Shown here piece after piece: positions 43,986 through 55,258 of a DNA stretch of 64,000 bases. A program made the position numbers and the translations under genes. Origin of the DNA: Hemicordylus capensis (Eukaryota > Chordata > Lepidosauria > Squamata > Cordylidae); the NCBI RefSeq assembly GCF_027244095.1, contig NC_069658.1, forward strand, positions 263,632,687 to 263,696,686, read 5' to 3'. The notes beneath the pieces are model-generated. The model saw only the letters and a list, made by a program, of their open reading frames with translations, made no database searches and was not told the origin of the DNA. How positions within the stretch are numbered: position 1 is the stretch's first letter; each line of letters opens with the position of its first letter.

Positions 43986-44840
43986 ACAGTTCCTATATAA
44001 TTTTTCTAATGGCTGGGGCATGAGACAAATTTGATGAGAGGCTGGCACATCCATTAACCACTTTTTTTTTTTTTTGGTCAACTTCCCCTTGCCCCCCAAG
44101 CACAGCTCTTGTGTTTTTAACAGCTGCATGACTGGCAGAAATAAAGAACACTAAACATTTCCCATCACAGCTGAGTTTCTGCTTTCCATGGGACTGTTAA
44201 AGGCACAGCAGCCCTGTCAGGGTGGGGGGAATAGCTGGCAATCCTAGCATTGATTAAAGGCTTGCTGGGAACAAGCCAATTTTCCTAGGACAGCGGAGGG
44301 ACAGTATCCTTGCCCTTTCTCCCTTTCCTTTGAAGAAGTCCCTGAGACCTGATGTATTGGGCAGGGGTGAAGAAATGTTGGCTCAGTTTATCAGCCAGAC
44401 AAAATATTTTATTAGTCAAACTATGTTGGTACATTGCTCATCAAGACGTTTTCCACTCATCAGGCATCATTTTTCACTCGCCACAGACTAGTAGACTAGT
44501 GGATTTCTGCAGCCCTGGCACTGGGTGACCAATTTTTTTTAAAATGTTGTATGTTCACTCATATTTTAAAGGATTGATAGAAGCATGGACTGGTGGGAAA
44601 GTCTCTGAGTAGCCATGTCTAGTGTGTGGTCCTTTATTTTACAGAGTTATATAGATAAAAATTGAATTGGGGCTGTACCAGTGTGCTATTGTGCAGCTCC
44701 AATTCATTCCAATGGGGCTTGCATAGGGAAATTTCCTGCTGGATTGGACCCTTAGGTTTCTTTCCTCTCCTGTCCTAAGCGCTCAGGGTGGGTTTCAACA
44801 TTATCCTTGTTAACAACTCTAGAAATTTCCTGCTCAATTA
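43986..44840. other. Intron/intergenic stretch, unrecognised
   Basis: No exon or named repeat seen except a T-run near 44062. Confidence 0.4.
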
Positions 44841-44994
44841 TAATTATTTAACACATTTTTATCCCACCCCTCTTCCTGCCCTGAGCAGGGGTTTGGACTA
44901 AAATACCTCCAAAGTCCCTTCCAAATGCCAAATGATCCCATTTTATTCTCACAACAACTCTGTGAAGTAGGCTGTCACTCAGTGACTTGGAGAT

Positions 44995-45190
44995 AAGGTT
45001 GTAGCTCAGTGGAAGAGTATATACTTTGTTTGTAGAAGGTCCCAGGTTCAATCCTCAATAGAGCCAGGTAGAAATGGGAAAGATCCCCCTCTGAAACTTT
45101 AGAGAACTGCTGCTAATCAGTGTAAACCCTACTGAGCTAGATGAACCAATGGATGGTTTGACCTGGTATAAGGCAGCTTGATAGGTCTGT
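44995..45190 (+). mobile_element. tRNA-headed SINE
   Basis: A box 'tgtagctcagtggaagagta', B box 'cccaggttcaatcctc', 3' part 'gacctggtataaggcagctt'. Confidence 0.75.
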
Positions 45191-45451
45191 GGTTTGCTGC
45201 AATTGGTTCTCCTTGGTTTAGCACTCAGCTAGACCAAGGCAATCCAAGTTCAAATGCTAATGAGTGGAAGCCAGTAACATATGAATATGCGACTGGGCCT
45301 CACCTATTGGCATCTGAACTTGGATCGCCTTGGTCTAGCTGAGTGCTCTGAGAACTACAGCAAGTCATAGAGGGTAGAGCTATCAATTGCTAAACTGGAC
45401 CTCTGTACATAAACATAATGATTACCAGATTCTGAGATCAGGTAAAGCTGT

Positions 45452-45482
45452 CGTCGTCGTCGTCATCATCATCATCATCCCC
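45452..45482. repeat. (TCG)n/(TCA)n microsatellite
   Basis: Run of tcg triplets passing into tca triplets. Confidence 0.85.
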
Positions 45483-45722
45483 ATCCCCTTGCTTGTGAAG
45501 TTCTCGGGCATATCCTGCTAAATTAAATGGATCTTTGGTCTGATCCAGGAAGGCAGTTCTTACATTCTCGCTGGGAATTTGGATTGCTTCAGCCTCCGCC
45601 TGGTATTCTTTATCCCAATACACACATCCAAGATAGTGGTCAAGGGGATGGCAGCAGAGATAATAAACTAAACATATCATACCTGACCATTTCATTGGGC
45701 TGCTTTCTTTTCTGTCTCGTAG

Positions 45723-45849
45723 ATGCCGATTACCTTTGAGGATGTGACTGCGTCTTTCACTGAGAAAGAGTGGCCTCTTCTAGAATCTGAAGAGAAGGCT
45801 CTTTACTGGAGCATCATGCAGGAGAATTATGAAAACGTTGCCTCCCTAG
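45723..45849 (+). CDS. KRAB-A exon
   Basis: Acceptor 'tttctgtctcgtag', donor CCTAG|GTAAGG. Encodes MPITFEDVTASFTEKEWPLL, then LYWSIMQENYENVASLG. DV and EW are kept; the canonical MLE reads MQE. 127 nt, as in the other KRAB exon. Confidence 0.9.
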
Positions 45850-48800
45850 GTAAGGATTCTCCCCTCTCAAGTAACAGAAATTCTAGAATCTGACCAATCC
45901 AATTTGCATTTGTTTCAGTACCCTTTTGGACCCCCTTTCCTAATAGTTCTTAGCACCAACTGTCTAGATTTATTAAAATGATAATAAGGTAGAGAAACTT
46001 GCTCTTGTTTTGAAAAAGAAAATGAAGAGAGCCCTGTCCAGGCATTCAAAATAATGCCGCTGCACACACTTACAAGTGCTGAAAGTGGGTCGGAAGTTCA
46101 GCCCTGGCATGTCGCCTCCCTCGCTGCGCTGCTCACCAAAACAGCTGTGCTTGTTTACAAAGGGAAGCCCTGTAACTGTGGCTGCAAGCACTTCCGTGAT
46201 CGGTGGCAGCCTGGATCACCCTAGGCTGCCAGTCACAGAAGTGTCTGCCATCACAGTTATTTGATTTGATTGATTGATTGATTGATTGTTGCATTTATAT
46301 ACCGCCTTTCATTAAAAACAACCCCAAGGCGGTTTACAAAAGTTAAAAAACATACAATAAAATGACAATAAAAATATTAAGCTAAAAATATAAAACAAAT
46401 CTAATTTAAAAACTATAAAATACAAGCATAAAAACTATAAAAGGGTAAAAACAAATAGAAGCAGCATAGAAACAGTCATGTAAAAGCCTGGATAAAAAGC
46501 CAAGATTTAACAAGCTTTCTAAAAACTGTGATGGAGTCCGAGGAGCGAATGGCCACTGGGAGAGCATTCCAAAGTCTGGGGGCAGCAACAGAGAAGGCCG
46601 TGTCCCACGTGCACGACAGCCAAGCCTCCTTCATTGTCGGCACCCGGAGCAGAGCCCCCAAAGATGACCTTGTCAAGCGGGCAACAACCCTTGGGAGCAG
46701 GCGGTCCCTCAGATACCCCGGGTCTAAACCATTAAGGGCTTTAAAGTTTATGGTGCTTCCCTCTGAAAACAAACGCTGTTCAATCCCTGATGTTTCCAGT
46801 GAAAAAGTAAGCCTTGCAAAACTGCTGCCAGTTGTTATGCACTGTTGCACTTTAGTCCAAGGGCCTTCACCAACTCACCGTTTGACTGTAGTCCGGGGGA
46901 CTTCAGGGGCTCTGCACCCCACTCTGGTTCCCAAGGGGTTGTACCCAGTAAGGGTGATCCTTCCCTTGCCCCGAGAGTTTGGGTTGCGCTGCCCTGTCTT
47001 GAGAGGTTTGGCCAATGGATGTCTGAGGAGATGCAAGGAACCAGACGAGGGGTGTCTTTTGTCGTTCTATTTAAAGAAATGGATTCAAAGAATTGCAATG
47101 GGTATTGGGTCCCGGCTAGCAAAAGCTAATCCTTCTAACCAAAATACAAGCAAGTCTATCTGGCAAAGGAGATGAGAGAGGGAAGAAGGGGAAGTGGGGA
47201 GACCATTACCAAAGGAGCAGGAAAACCAATGAATGGCCAGTGGTTTCATTGGTTTCTCCCATTGACTGAAGATGCTAGGGTTCCGAGAAAAGATGGTGTG
47301 CACGAAGCTGGGTTTCAAGGAGTGCTGCAGTGTTGGAGAGGGTGAAGACATGCCTCCTGGACCTGCCCTCTGGCAATACCTCAAAGTCTTATACTCCTCC
47401 TGCCCTTTGATGGTCTGGGTGGGGTAGTCAATGCTCACATCAATCAGGGGTGTAATTATGTCATCTCCGATGCCTTCCTTCTGGTCTCAGAGTATGTTGT
47501 TTGTTTCTCACCCTCTGGGCTGTTGTTACAAATGGCTCCAAATTATAGTCGTCCTCTCCTGTTCTTTATAGCTTGGTGCAGGAAGTTTCAGATGAGTTGT
47601 TGCCATTCTCTCCCTCGCTCTGGTCTTCGGCCTTTATTTATTTATTATATTTCTATACCGTCCCATCCAAAAGGCTCTGATTGATAAGCACTAGTTGTCA
47701 AACTACTGTCCCTTTCCTTCCTGGCCCCTTGGCCACTAAGTCATTTACTGACACTTCATAGTGAGGATTTAGGAGGGGAAGGGGAGAGGAGTAAGGTCAC
47801 AACTGGGCTATTTTCCCAAACAGAGTGAGCATGCCAGGAGCAATGACAACAGCATATATCAGAAATACAGGAGTTACAGATCTGTGCTCATCCTTTCCTA
47901 AGCTATGGCTCGAATACATAAATGTAACATGGGACTCGGGATTCTACTAATCTAGCTTTCAAAGCCGCAGTCACAGTCAGCAAGGCCATTTATGAACCTT
48001 TCAGCAAGTGTAGTTTTCAGTACTGATATAGGAAGATGCTGAAAGGCATCATCTCATACTGTGCAGGAGGAGGCAATGGTAAACCCCTCCTGTATTCTAC
48101 CACAGAAAACCACAGGGCTCTGTGGGCGCCAGGAGTTGAAATCGACCTGATAGCACGCTTTGCCTTTTTACCCTGGGTGCAATTTCCTTCCTCACAGCTG
48201 CTGGGATAAAAATGCCTGTATTCAAACCGAATATGGGTAGACGGAAGTTATAACAGTTGAAATGGCCATGAGGACTGGGATGGGCATAACACAGTCACAA
48301 GGGGCGGAGCAATAGTCTCACTTAGTGCAAGGCAGCTTCTACATGCTGTGCTTCATGTCTCAGTTGCAATTATTCAGATTCTTAGACGGATTTGGGATTT
48401 AATCTGAGTGAGGGCACAATATTGCTCAGCCTCCAGATCTATTTTGAATGCCGGGGCTTAGCTGCTGAGCAAATGAAGGAGAGCAGAGTGTCGGTAAGCA
48501 TTGCACAGAATCAGTGACACTCTCACCCCTGGACTTTGGGGCCGAAGTCCAGGGCCTCCACACCCCCTGGGGGCCCTCAAATCATTCTTACTCTGTCCTG
48601 GATGGTGTGGTTGCTGCTGGCCCATGCTGTGCTGGTTGGCCGAGTGTGATTCTGACCTGTGCCAGCTGCTTTAGAGACAGAGGGGGGGAAAGGAGGATGT
48701 GGGATAGGAATATCTTCAGTTGTGTGTTGAAATGTTTCTGCTAATGCATATTTGCAAAAATATACCTGTGTTATATTCTTACATTCTAGTGAGTTCGGTT

Positions 48801-51800
48801 GCTGTTTGTGCCCTCAAGAACCCTCGTGTTAAAAATACTGTGTGTGTTACAGTGTGTGGGTAGGATGAGGATGCTTAGCTTGCAGTGGGAGGCCCTAAGT
48901 TGATGGTGGGGGGCCTCCAAAGGCCTTTAGGTCCAGGCTCCAAAATTACCTAAGTGTGCCCCACAGCGCAGAAAGTTTGTCCTTCTTCACCAAGGGCTAG
49001 TTTGCACATGATTGTGCAATGTTCGCTGGTTATATAGCATGTGGCGAGAATGAATTGGTTGAGCACCAAAGAGATCATTAAACATCATATAACTGAAGAT
49101 CAGTTCTGACACAGTACTTTTCAGTGGGCACAGTTCACACACTGAGCTGCGTGTCTCACAGATTGGAGTAACCAGGTGACATCACGTACAGTTTCCCCAT
49201 ACATGAGTAAAGCACAGGCATCAGTGTGCTCGCTAATTTTTTTCATCGGGGTGCAGAATGAGTTTTGTTCTGGGTGGGAGTATCAAGGCAGTGTATGTGC
49301 ATCATATGCATTCAGAGTGAGGCCTTCCTGATTCAACCTGAGCGGGATCCCAGATTAGCTGAGCGGACATCAAAAAAATTGTGAGTGTAGGGCATATGCG
49401 CATGCCTTAGAGGGAACACTGACAGGTATCCACACATATCTGGGATTAGCAAGTAGAGACACCCGGCTTGTCTGGTGGAGATTCAGAGGTGAGCCTTCTC
49501 TGTAGTGGCCCCAGGGCTTTGGAAGACACTTCCTGCTGAGATTAGAGCTGCTCCATTCCGCTTGACCTTTAGGAAACAACTAAAGACACATCTCTTCAGC
49601 CAAGCTATTTGGTAGTTTTTATGGGTATTTAATACTTTTTTAAAAAAAAATATGTGTTGACTGTCAAAATTTCTGGGTTTGTTTTATTGCTGTAAACTGC
49701 CCAGAGACTTCAGTGGTAGGTGGTGTACAAATATGTTACATAAATAATAGTTGCTGACATTACCACTCCTTTAAGAGTGAAAGGTGTCTCTGAAAGAGAT
49801 CCCAAGATCTCTAGATCAGACCAAAGTGCCAACTAGTCCCACCGCCCATTTCCAACATTGACCAGCCCAAATACCTTCTGGAAACCCACAAGCAGAGCAT
49901 GAGGACAATATCCCTCCCTCACTCTCGCTGTCCAGCAGCCAGTATTCAGTGGTATATTGCCTCTGCTGTCCTGTGCCTATTAAGAGCAGCTTGATATGCA
50001 GATCTTGTGTGTCAGATTTGTCAACAAAAAAGAGAGAACTAATCTCAAGATGCTTGTAAATGTACATGCTATAGTTTACTGGCAGCCAAAAAGGCCAGCT
50101 TTGGGGACAATTCCAACACTGGATTGGTATCTCGCCTTTCAGTCAGAAGATCCTCAGGTTGGCTTACAAAATATAGTAACAATACAATAATAATTTTAAG
50201 CACCTGCCCATTCACATAGCCCAGCAGCCCTCAGTTCATCTGGTCTAGCCTCCCATTTCTAGCAGCAACCAACCAGATGTCTCTGGGACACGGCTGGCAT
50301 ATCTGAACACATTTTCCATCACTACCTATATTGTCCTTAGTGACCCTAATGTCACAATCTGCAATGAATTTTAATTCCTTGTGTTTCTGACCTCGTTGTT
50401 AGGATTTCTGAAACCTGAAGCCGATGCGATGTGCCCAGCAGAAGGAAGGGAAAGCTGGGAGACCTTTCATTTCCAGGGCCCTGAAAAAGGAATAAAAGCA
50501 GAAAGCAGCTTCTCAGGTAAGAAACGGTTCTAACAGACTTCTCTAGTGATTAAAAACATCTACAGAGGTGAGGCATCCACAATCAGCGCTCATCAGCGCA
50601 CAATTGGGAGATTCTGAACGTTGTCCTTTTAAAATAAAGCAATTTCTGGCCTTAGTGACAGCAGAGGGAAAAGAAACTCCTGAAAATTTATTCTACGTTT
50701 CCCCATGGTAAGAGTTGCTAACAACGGAACAAGTTCCCCATGGAGTTTCCTTCCCAGTGAGTTTATGGAGTTTCTTTCAAGGCATGGTTAGTATATCTGT
50801 GGCATTTTATACCCACTTGGAAAACAAATTGCCGTGTACAGACCAATGCGGGTAGAGTGGATGATGCTATCCTGGCTTCTGTTGTGTTTACAATTCAAAC
50901 TCAACAGTAATGGTGAGGGAAACACCTCTTAGTAATCCGGATGATCATCTAATCACATGATGGTGACTAATGCACATTTTATATCCTACATTATCCATAG
51001 TATTTACAACTTGGGTAAAGAATGTGTGCTTTTCAATTGGGATGGTCACTTGTGCACATGTAAATGAATCTAATTGCACATGGAAAATATCATCTGAACT
51101 GGCTTGATGTAATCCAGTGGAGAAATGTTGGACCTCATTGATCTAATGATATGGTACTTGTACCATATCCTTCTTTCAAGGAGCTCTAGGCAGTGCACTT
51201 CTGCTGACTGAGCAAAGAGGTGCCTTTTAAAGTGAAGATTCTCTTGCACAGAATGAGGGGAGAGCCACTGTTGCCATCCAACCCCGACACAACATCCCTT
51301 CAGAGTTTGTTGCTGGTGTCCCTCTTCTGTTCCACTTTAGATAACTATTTTCTCATGTGCTGTGTAACCCAGTTTCTGAACTTCTTTGTTGAAACTCAGT
51401 CTATACATATGAATAATAATAACGCACAAGTTTTGCATGCAGAATATTCCAGGTTCAGTCCCTCCAGGTAGCAGCTGATAGGAAAGATGACTTCCTAAGA
51501 AGGGGCTGCCAATCAGAGTAGATGATATTGAGCTAGCTGGACCAATGGTTTGACTTGGTATAAGGCAACTTCATAGGTTCTCGTGAAATAAATCAGTTAT
51601 CTGGGAAGTACACTGGCTAGAGGGTCAAGCCAGGATACTTCCCGGATCATTGTTACTTCATAATCAGAAATGATTCTTTTCATAGCCCTACTGTGGCTCC
51701 TTTCTCTTTAAAATTATCTTTCTGTTCAAGCTCATGGGGAGGCTCCTCTCTTGATTCTCTGTTTTCCCCAGCAGGCAATGATCCCGTCCCAGAGAATCCA

Positions 51801-52946
51801 AGGATGCCCTCTCCACACAAAGACCCTGAACCACTGGCAAGGCAAAGAGTGTTATGGGATCAACTGGAGGGGAATGTTTTCCAGGATCCTCAGAAGGCAG
51901 AAGCCAGAGAGAATCAGCAGCTGACAGAGGCTCTTCCTGAAGGCTGCATCATGAAGCAGGAGGAAAAGCTCCTTGCTACAGGCTTTAAAGACCCGCCACA
52001 AGCTGTCTCAACTCCTCCCAAAATTGAGCCACAGGAAACCCATCTCATCTGCACTGAATGTGGGAAAAGCTATCACTCTTTTATGGCTTTTACTAAACAT
52101 CACAGAACCCACAAGGTGGAAAAACACTACAAGTGCCCTGTCTGTGAAAAGAGATTCAATCGGAGCTCTGATCTTATCACTCATCAGAGAATCCACACTG
52201 GTTTGAAACCATTTCAGTGCACCGACTGTGAGAAAAGCTTCAACAACAAGTCAACCCTTACTAAACACCGGAGAACTCACACTGGCGAGAAACCCTATGT
52301 GTGCCTTGACTGTGGCAAAGGCTTCACTCAAAGCTCAAACCTTATTAAGCACCAGAGAATCCATACTGGAGTGAAGCCATTCAGCTGTCCTGATTGTGAC
52401 AGAAGCTTCACGCAAAGTTCACAACTAATTGACCATCGGAGAATCCACACAGGAGAAAGACCCTACAAGTGTCCTGACTGTGGGAAAGGCTTCAGCCTGT
52501 GCTCTAGTCTCATTATACACCACAGAAGTCATACTGGAGAGAAACCATTTGAATGTCCTGTTTGTGAAAAAGGTTTTAGCAGCAGGTCTACACTTATTAA
52601 TCATAGAAGAATCCACACTGGGGACAAGCCTCATAAATGCCTTCACTGTGGCAAATGCTACACTCAAAGTTCAAGTCTTATTATCCACCAAAGGACACAC
52701 ACAGGAGAAAGGCCTTATAAATGCCCTAAGTGTGACAAATGCTTCAGCATAAAGTCACATCTTCTTGAACATCAAGGTATTCACATGGGGAAGGAAATAC
52801 CTTTTGAGTGCTCTAAATGTGGCAGAAACTTCAGCGCAAATTCCTACCTGAAATTGCACCAGAGATCTTGTTTAAGCAGGAATAGCAACCAACTTTACCT
52901 GCCACCGGGGACCACACTTGATCCATTAAAAACTTGCGAGAGATAA
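45723..52946 (+). CDS. KRAB zinc-finger gene, cassette A (KRAB + linker + 10 fingers, predicted 471 aa)
   Basis: Exons 45723-45849 (KRAB-A), 50403-50516 (linker) and 51772-52946 (fingers) join in phase 1/1. The KRAB exon starts exactly with ATG after its acceptor, so the protein can begin there although the SCAN exon upstream is dead. Ten fingers with TGEKP-type linkers follow a linker of about 120 residues; the last finger is C2HC (LHQRSC). A nuclear DNA-binding repressor is expected from the family. The name of any orthologue is not recognisable. Confidence 0.85.
46265..46870 (-). mobile_element. L2-like LINE 3' end, antisense
   Basis: Minus strand encodes FKALNGLDPGYLRDRLLPRV and AFSVAAPRLWNALPVAIRSS, then FRKLVKSWLF. 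The tail 'aaccgccttggggttg' lies at 46300-46330. Frame open only in part; inactive. Confidence 0.8.
46871..48019. other. Intron stretch, unrecognised
   Basis: Holds a short antisense LINE tail piece at about 47635-47670. The rest has repeat-like character but no family could be named. Confidence 0.4.
48020..48165 (+). mobile_element. Sauria-type SINE, 5'-truncated
   Basis: 'ctgatataggaagatgctga' to 'cctgatagcacgctttgcc': body and tail without the tRNA head. Confidence 0.7.
49480..49745 (+). mobile_element. L2-like LINE 3' end in copy A
   Basis: 'gtggccccagggctttggaaga' to 'gtggtgtacaaatatgtta'. Copy B keeps only the ends (about 55855-55890), so about 210 bp are missing there. Confidence 0.75.
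50403..50516 (+). CDS. Linker exon, cassette A
   Basis: Encodes GFLKPEADAMCPAEGRESWE then TFHFQGPEKGIKAESSFS. Acceptor CGTTGTTAG, donor TCTCAG|GTAAGA; 114 nt, phase 1 in and out. It follows the KRAB-A exon directly in frame. Confidence 0.9.
51190..51350 (+). mobile_element. L2-like LINE 3' tail
   Basis: 'gagcaaagaggtgcctttta', 'gagtttgttgctggtgtccc'. Shared with copy B at 57350-57505. Confidence 0.6.
51425..51580 (+). mobile_element. tRNA-headed SINE, 5'-truncated
   Basis: 'ttttgcatgcagaatattcc', B box 'aggttcagtccctcc', end 'gacttggtataaggcaact'. The equivalent SINE in copy B is interrupted. Confidence 0.65.
51772..52946 (+). CDS. Zinc-finger exon, cassette A (10 fingers)
   Basis: Tandem acceptor 'ttttccccagcag' (51772 or 51775, both in frame). 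Fingers start at ICTECGKSYHSFMAFTKHH and run to FECSKCGRNFSANSYLKLHQ. Helix contacts (-1,2,3,6): SMAK, RSDT, NSTK, QSNK, QSQD, LSSI, SSTN, QSSI, ISHE, ASYL. Compared with cassette B it lacks one whole finger (28 residues) between its fingers 7 and 8. The C-terminus ends in 24 residues (LSRNSNQLYLPPGTT to TCER), against four in cassette B. Confidence 0.92.
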
Positions 52947-53011
52947 TTGGCTATTATTAATTTCTGTACATACAATCAGAGCTTACTATATCTCTATAAA
53001 TCCCAATAGAC

Positions 53012-54298
53012 AGTTAGTCTATTCGGATTTATTCGAAGAGCAACTGTTGGAGATTGTTGCTCCTCGAAATCTGAGCTTACATGTGGCATCCCTCAGGGCT
53101 CCATACTGTCTCCAATGCTCTTTAACATCTACATGAAACCACTGGGAAGAGAACATCAGGAGATTTGGTGCAGGGTATTATCACTATGCTGATGACAGTC
53201 AGATCCAGGGGCGTAACTACCATTAGGCAAGGGGAGGCGGCTGAAGTGAGTTTGTGTGTATCAGTGAGGGGCCCATTTTAAAATTTTGTCTCTGGGCCCA
53301 CTCCAGCCTTGTTATGCCCCTGCTCAGATCTACTTCTCCATATCAACATCATCAGGAGATGGCATAACCTCCCTAAATGCCTGCCTGGAAGCTGTCATGG
53401 GCTGGATGAGGGAGAATTAACTGAGACTGAATTCAGATTAGACAGAGGTACCTATTGTGCGGGGTCAGAACTACAGAAACGATTTTGATCTGCCTCTTCT
53501 AGATGGGGTCACACTTCCCCAAAAAGAACAGGTACGCAGTTTAGGAGTGCTTCTGGATCCACACCTCTCCCTGGTATCTCAGGTTGAGGCAGTGGCCAGA
53601 GGGGCTTTCTATCAGCTTCAGCTGATATGCCAGCAGCACCCATTTTTTTGAAATGAATGATCTCAAAGCAGTGGTACATATGTTGGTAACCTCCAGACTT
53701 GAGTTCTGCAATGCTCTCTATGTGGGGCTGCCTTTGCATGTAGTCCGGAAATTCCGTTGGTACAGAATGCAACAGCCATGTTGTTCTCCTGGTCATCTCG
53801 GAGAGACCGTATCACTCCTGTGTTGAAAGATCTACACTGGCTGCCCAAAGGCTTCCGGGAAAAATACATATTGCTGGTTATAACCTGTAAAGCCCTAAAT
53901 AGCTTAGGCCCTGGGTATTTAAGAGAACGTCTTCTTCATTATGAGCCCCACCGCCCATTGAGGTCATCTGGAGAGGTCCATCTCCAGTTGCCGCCAGCTT
54001 GGCGGGTGGCCACACGGGGACAGGCCTTCTCGGTTGCTGCCCCAAGACTGTGGAATGCGCTCCCTACTGAAATATGATGCTCCCCATCTCTGGCAATTTT
54101 TAAAAAGCACTTGAAAACACTCCTCTTCACCCAAACTTTTTTAGCTTTTTAAATTCTTAGGTTTTAATCTGTGTCTGATTTTTAGATTGCCTAAATTGTT
54201 ATAAGATCTTTGTGTGTGTTTTAACTTGTTTTATGTTATTGTTAACCGCCCAGAGACGAAAGTTTGGGGCGGTGTACAGATTTGACAAATAAATAAAT
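53012..54298 (+). mobile_element. L2-like LINE, 3' half, inserted in copy A only
   Basis: Encodes decayed pieces GIPQGSILSPMLFNIYMKPL, YADDSQI, VRSLGVLLDPHLSLVSQVEA, LNSLGPGYLRERLLHY and AFSVAAPRLWNALPTEI. The tail 'accgcccagagacgaaag' and (AAAT)n follow. Copy B has the uninterrupted site (about 59968), so it arrived after the duplication or was lost cleanly from B. Confidence 0.88.
53206..53322. mobile_element. hAT MITE, CAGGGGCGTAACTA family, inside the LINE
   Basis: Ends CAGGGGCGTAACTACC and GTTATGCCCCTG. 8-bp target duplication gtcagatc / ctcagatc with one mismatch. It interrupts the LINE reading around YADDSQI. Confidence 0.85.
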
Positions 54299-54379
54299 AA
54301 AAAGTGAAATGCATGGAGATTCAAAGTCTGAATAACACAAGTCACTTCCCATCCAAATCTTTCTCACACAGAAGCTATT

Positions 54380-54675
54380 AGGAACATAGGAAGCTGACCG
54401 ATACGAGTCAGACCATTGGTCCATCTAGCTCAGTGCTGTCTATGCTGACTGGCAGTGGCTCTCCAAGGCTTCAGGCAGGAATCTTTGCCAGCCCCACTTG
54501 GAGATGCCTGGGATTGAACCTGGGGTATTCTGCATGCAGGCAGAGACTCTTCCACTGAGCTATGGCCACATCCCCTAAGGGGAATATCACCCATCCAAAT
54601 GCAAGTCAGGGTGGAGCCTGCTTAGCAAAGGGGACAGTTCATGTTTGCTACCACAAGACCAGCTCTCCCCTGTTT
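54380..54675 (-). mobile_element. 5S-rRNA/tRNA composite SINE, antisense (copy 4)
   Basis: 'ggaacataggaagctgaccg' (reversed end) to 'ccctgacttgcatttgg' and 'gctaagcaggctccaccctg' (minus-strand 5S-like part). Lies between the two duplication copies. Confidence 0.75.
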
Positions 54676-54834
54676 AATGAACAGCAACTGCTCATTCTTA
54701 AAAGAATTCTCCAGTAATCCTACCCCCCTTCCACTCCATAGCCGTTTCTGAAGTTGGACTGCAGCAGCTGCCAATCGCAATAAACATATCAAATCTTGTG
54801 ATTGGGAGGTGCTCCCTCTCTCCAGCCAAGCAGC
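54676..54834. other. Spacer between duplication copies
   Basis: About 160 bp of unrecognised sequence. Neither it nor the flanking region contains a KRAB exon for cassette B. Confidence 0.5.
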
Positions 54835-55209
54835 AAATCACGCTATGCAATTTGTGTCTGTAAGCATTGCCCAGAATCAGTGGCACTCTTACCCCTGGAC
54901 TTTGGGGCTGAAGCCCAGGACCTCCCCCACCCTGGGGGCCCCCATATCCTTCTTAGTCTGTCCTGGGTGGTGTGGTTCCTGCTGGCCCACACTGTGCCAG
55001 GTGGTTGAGTGTGATTGTGACCTGCGCCAGCTGCCTGAGAAACAGAGCGGGGAGTGGGGAAAGAAATATGTGGGATAGGGATATGTTCAGTTGTGTGTTG
55101 AAATGTTTCTGCTGATGCAAATTTGCATGAATGTATCTGCATTATATTCTTACATTCTAGTGAGTTCAGTTGCTGTTTGTGCCCTCAAGAACCCACATGT
55201 TAAAAATAC

Positions 55210-55256
<47 letters not shown>
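55210..55256 (+). repeat. (GT)n microsatellite
   Basis: About 23 GT units; copy A has only 'tgtgtgtgttacagtgtgtg' here, so the run expanded after duplication. Confidence 0.9.

Positions 55257-55258
<2 letters not shown>

Larger units (their letters stand above)
48475..54375 (+). repeat. Segmental duplication, copy A
   Basis: Matches 54835-60040 through introns and exons (both start near 'taagcattgc..cagaatcagtg' and end near 'acacaagtcacttccc'). Differences are mainly inserted or deleted repeats. The 114-nt linker exon is identical in the two copies. Confidence 0.9.

Noticed and set aside
46528-47175. 215-codon plus-strand open stretch
   Set aside because: Antisense shadow of an L2-like LINE coding end plus flanking sequence.
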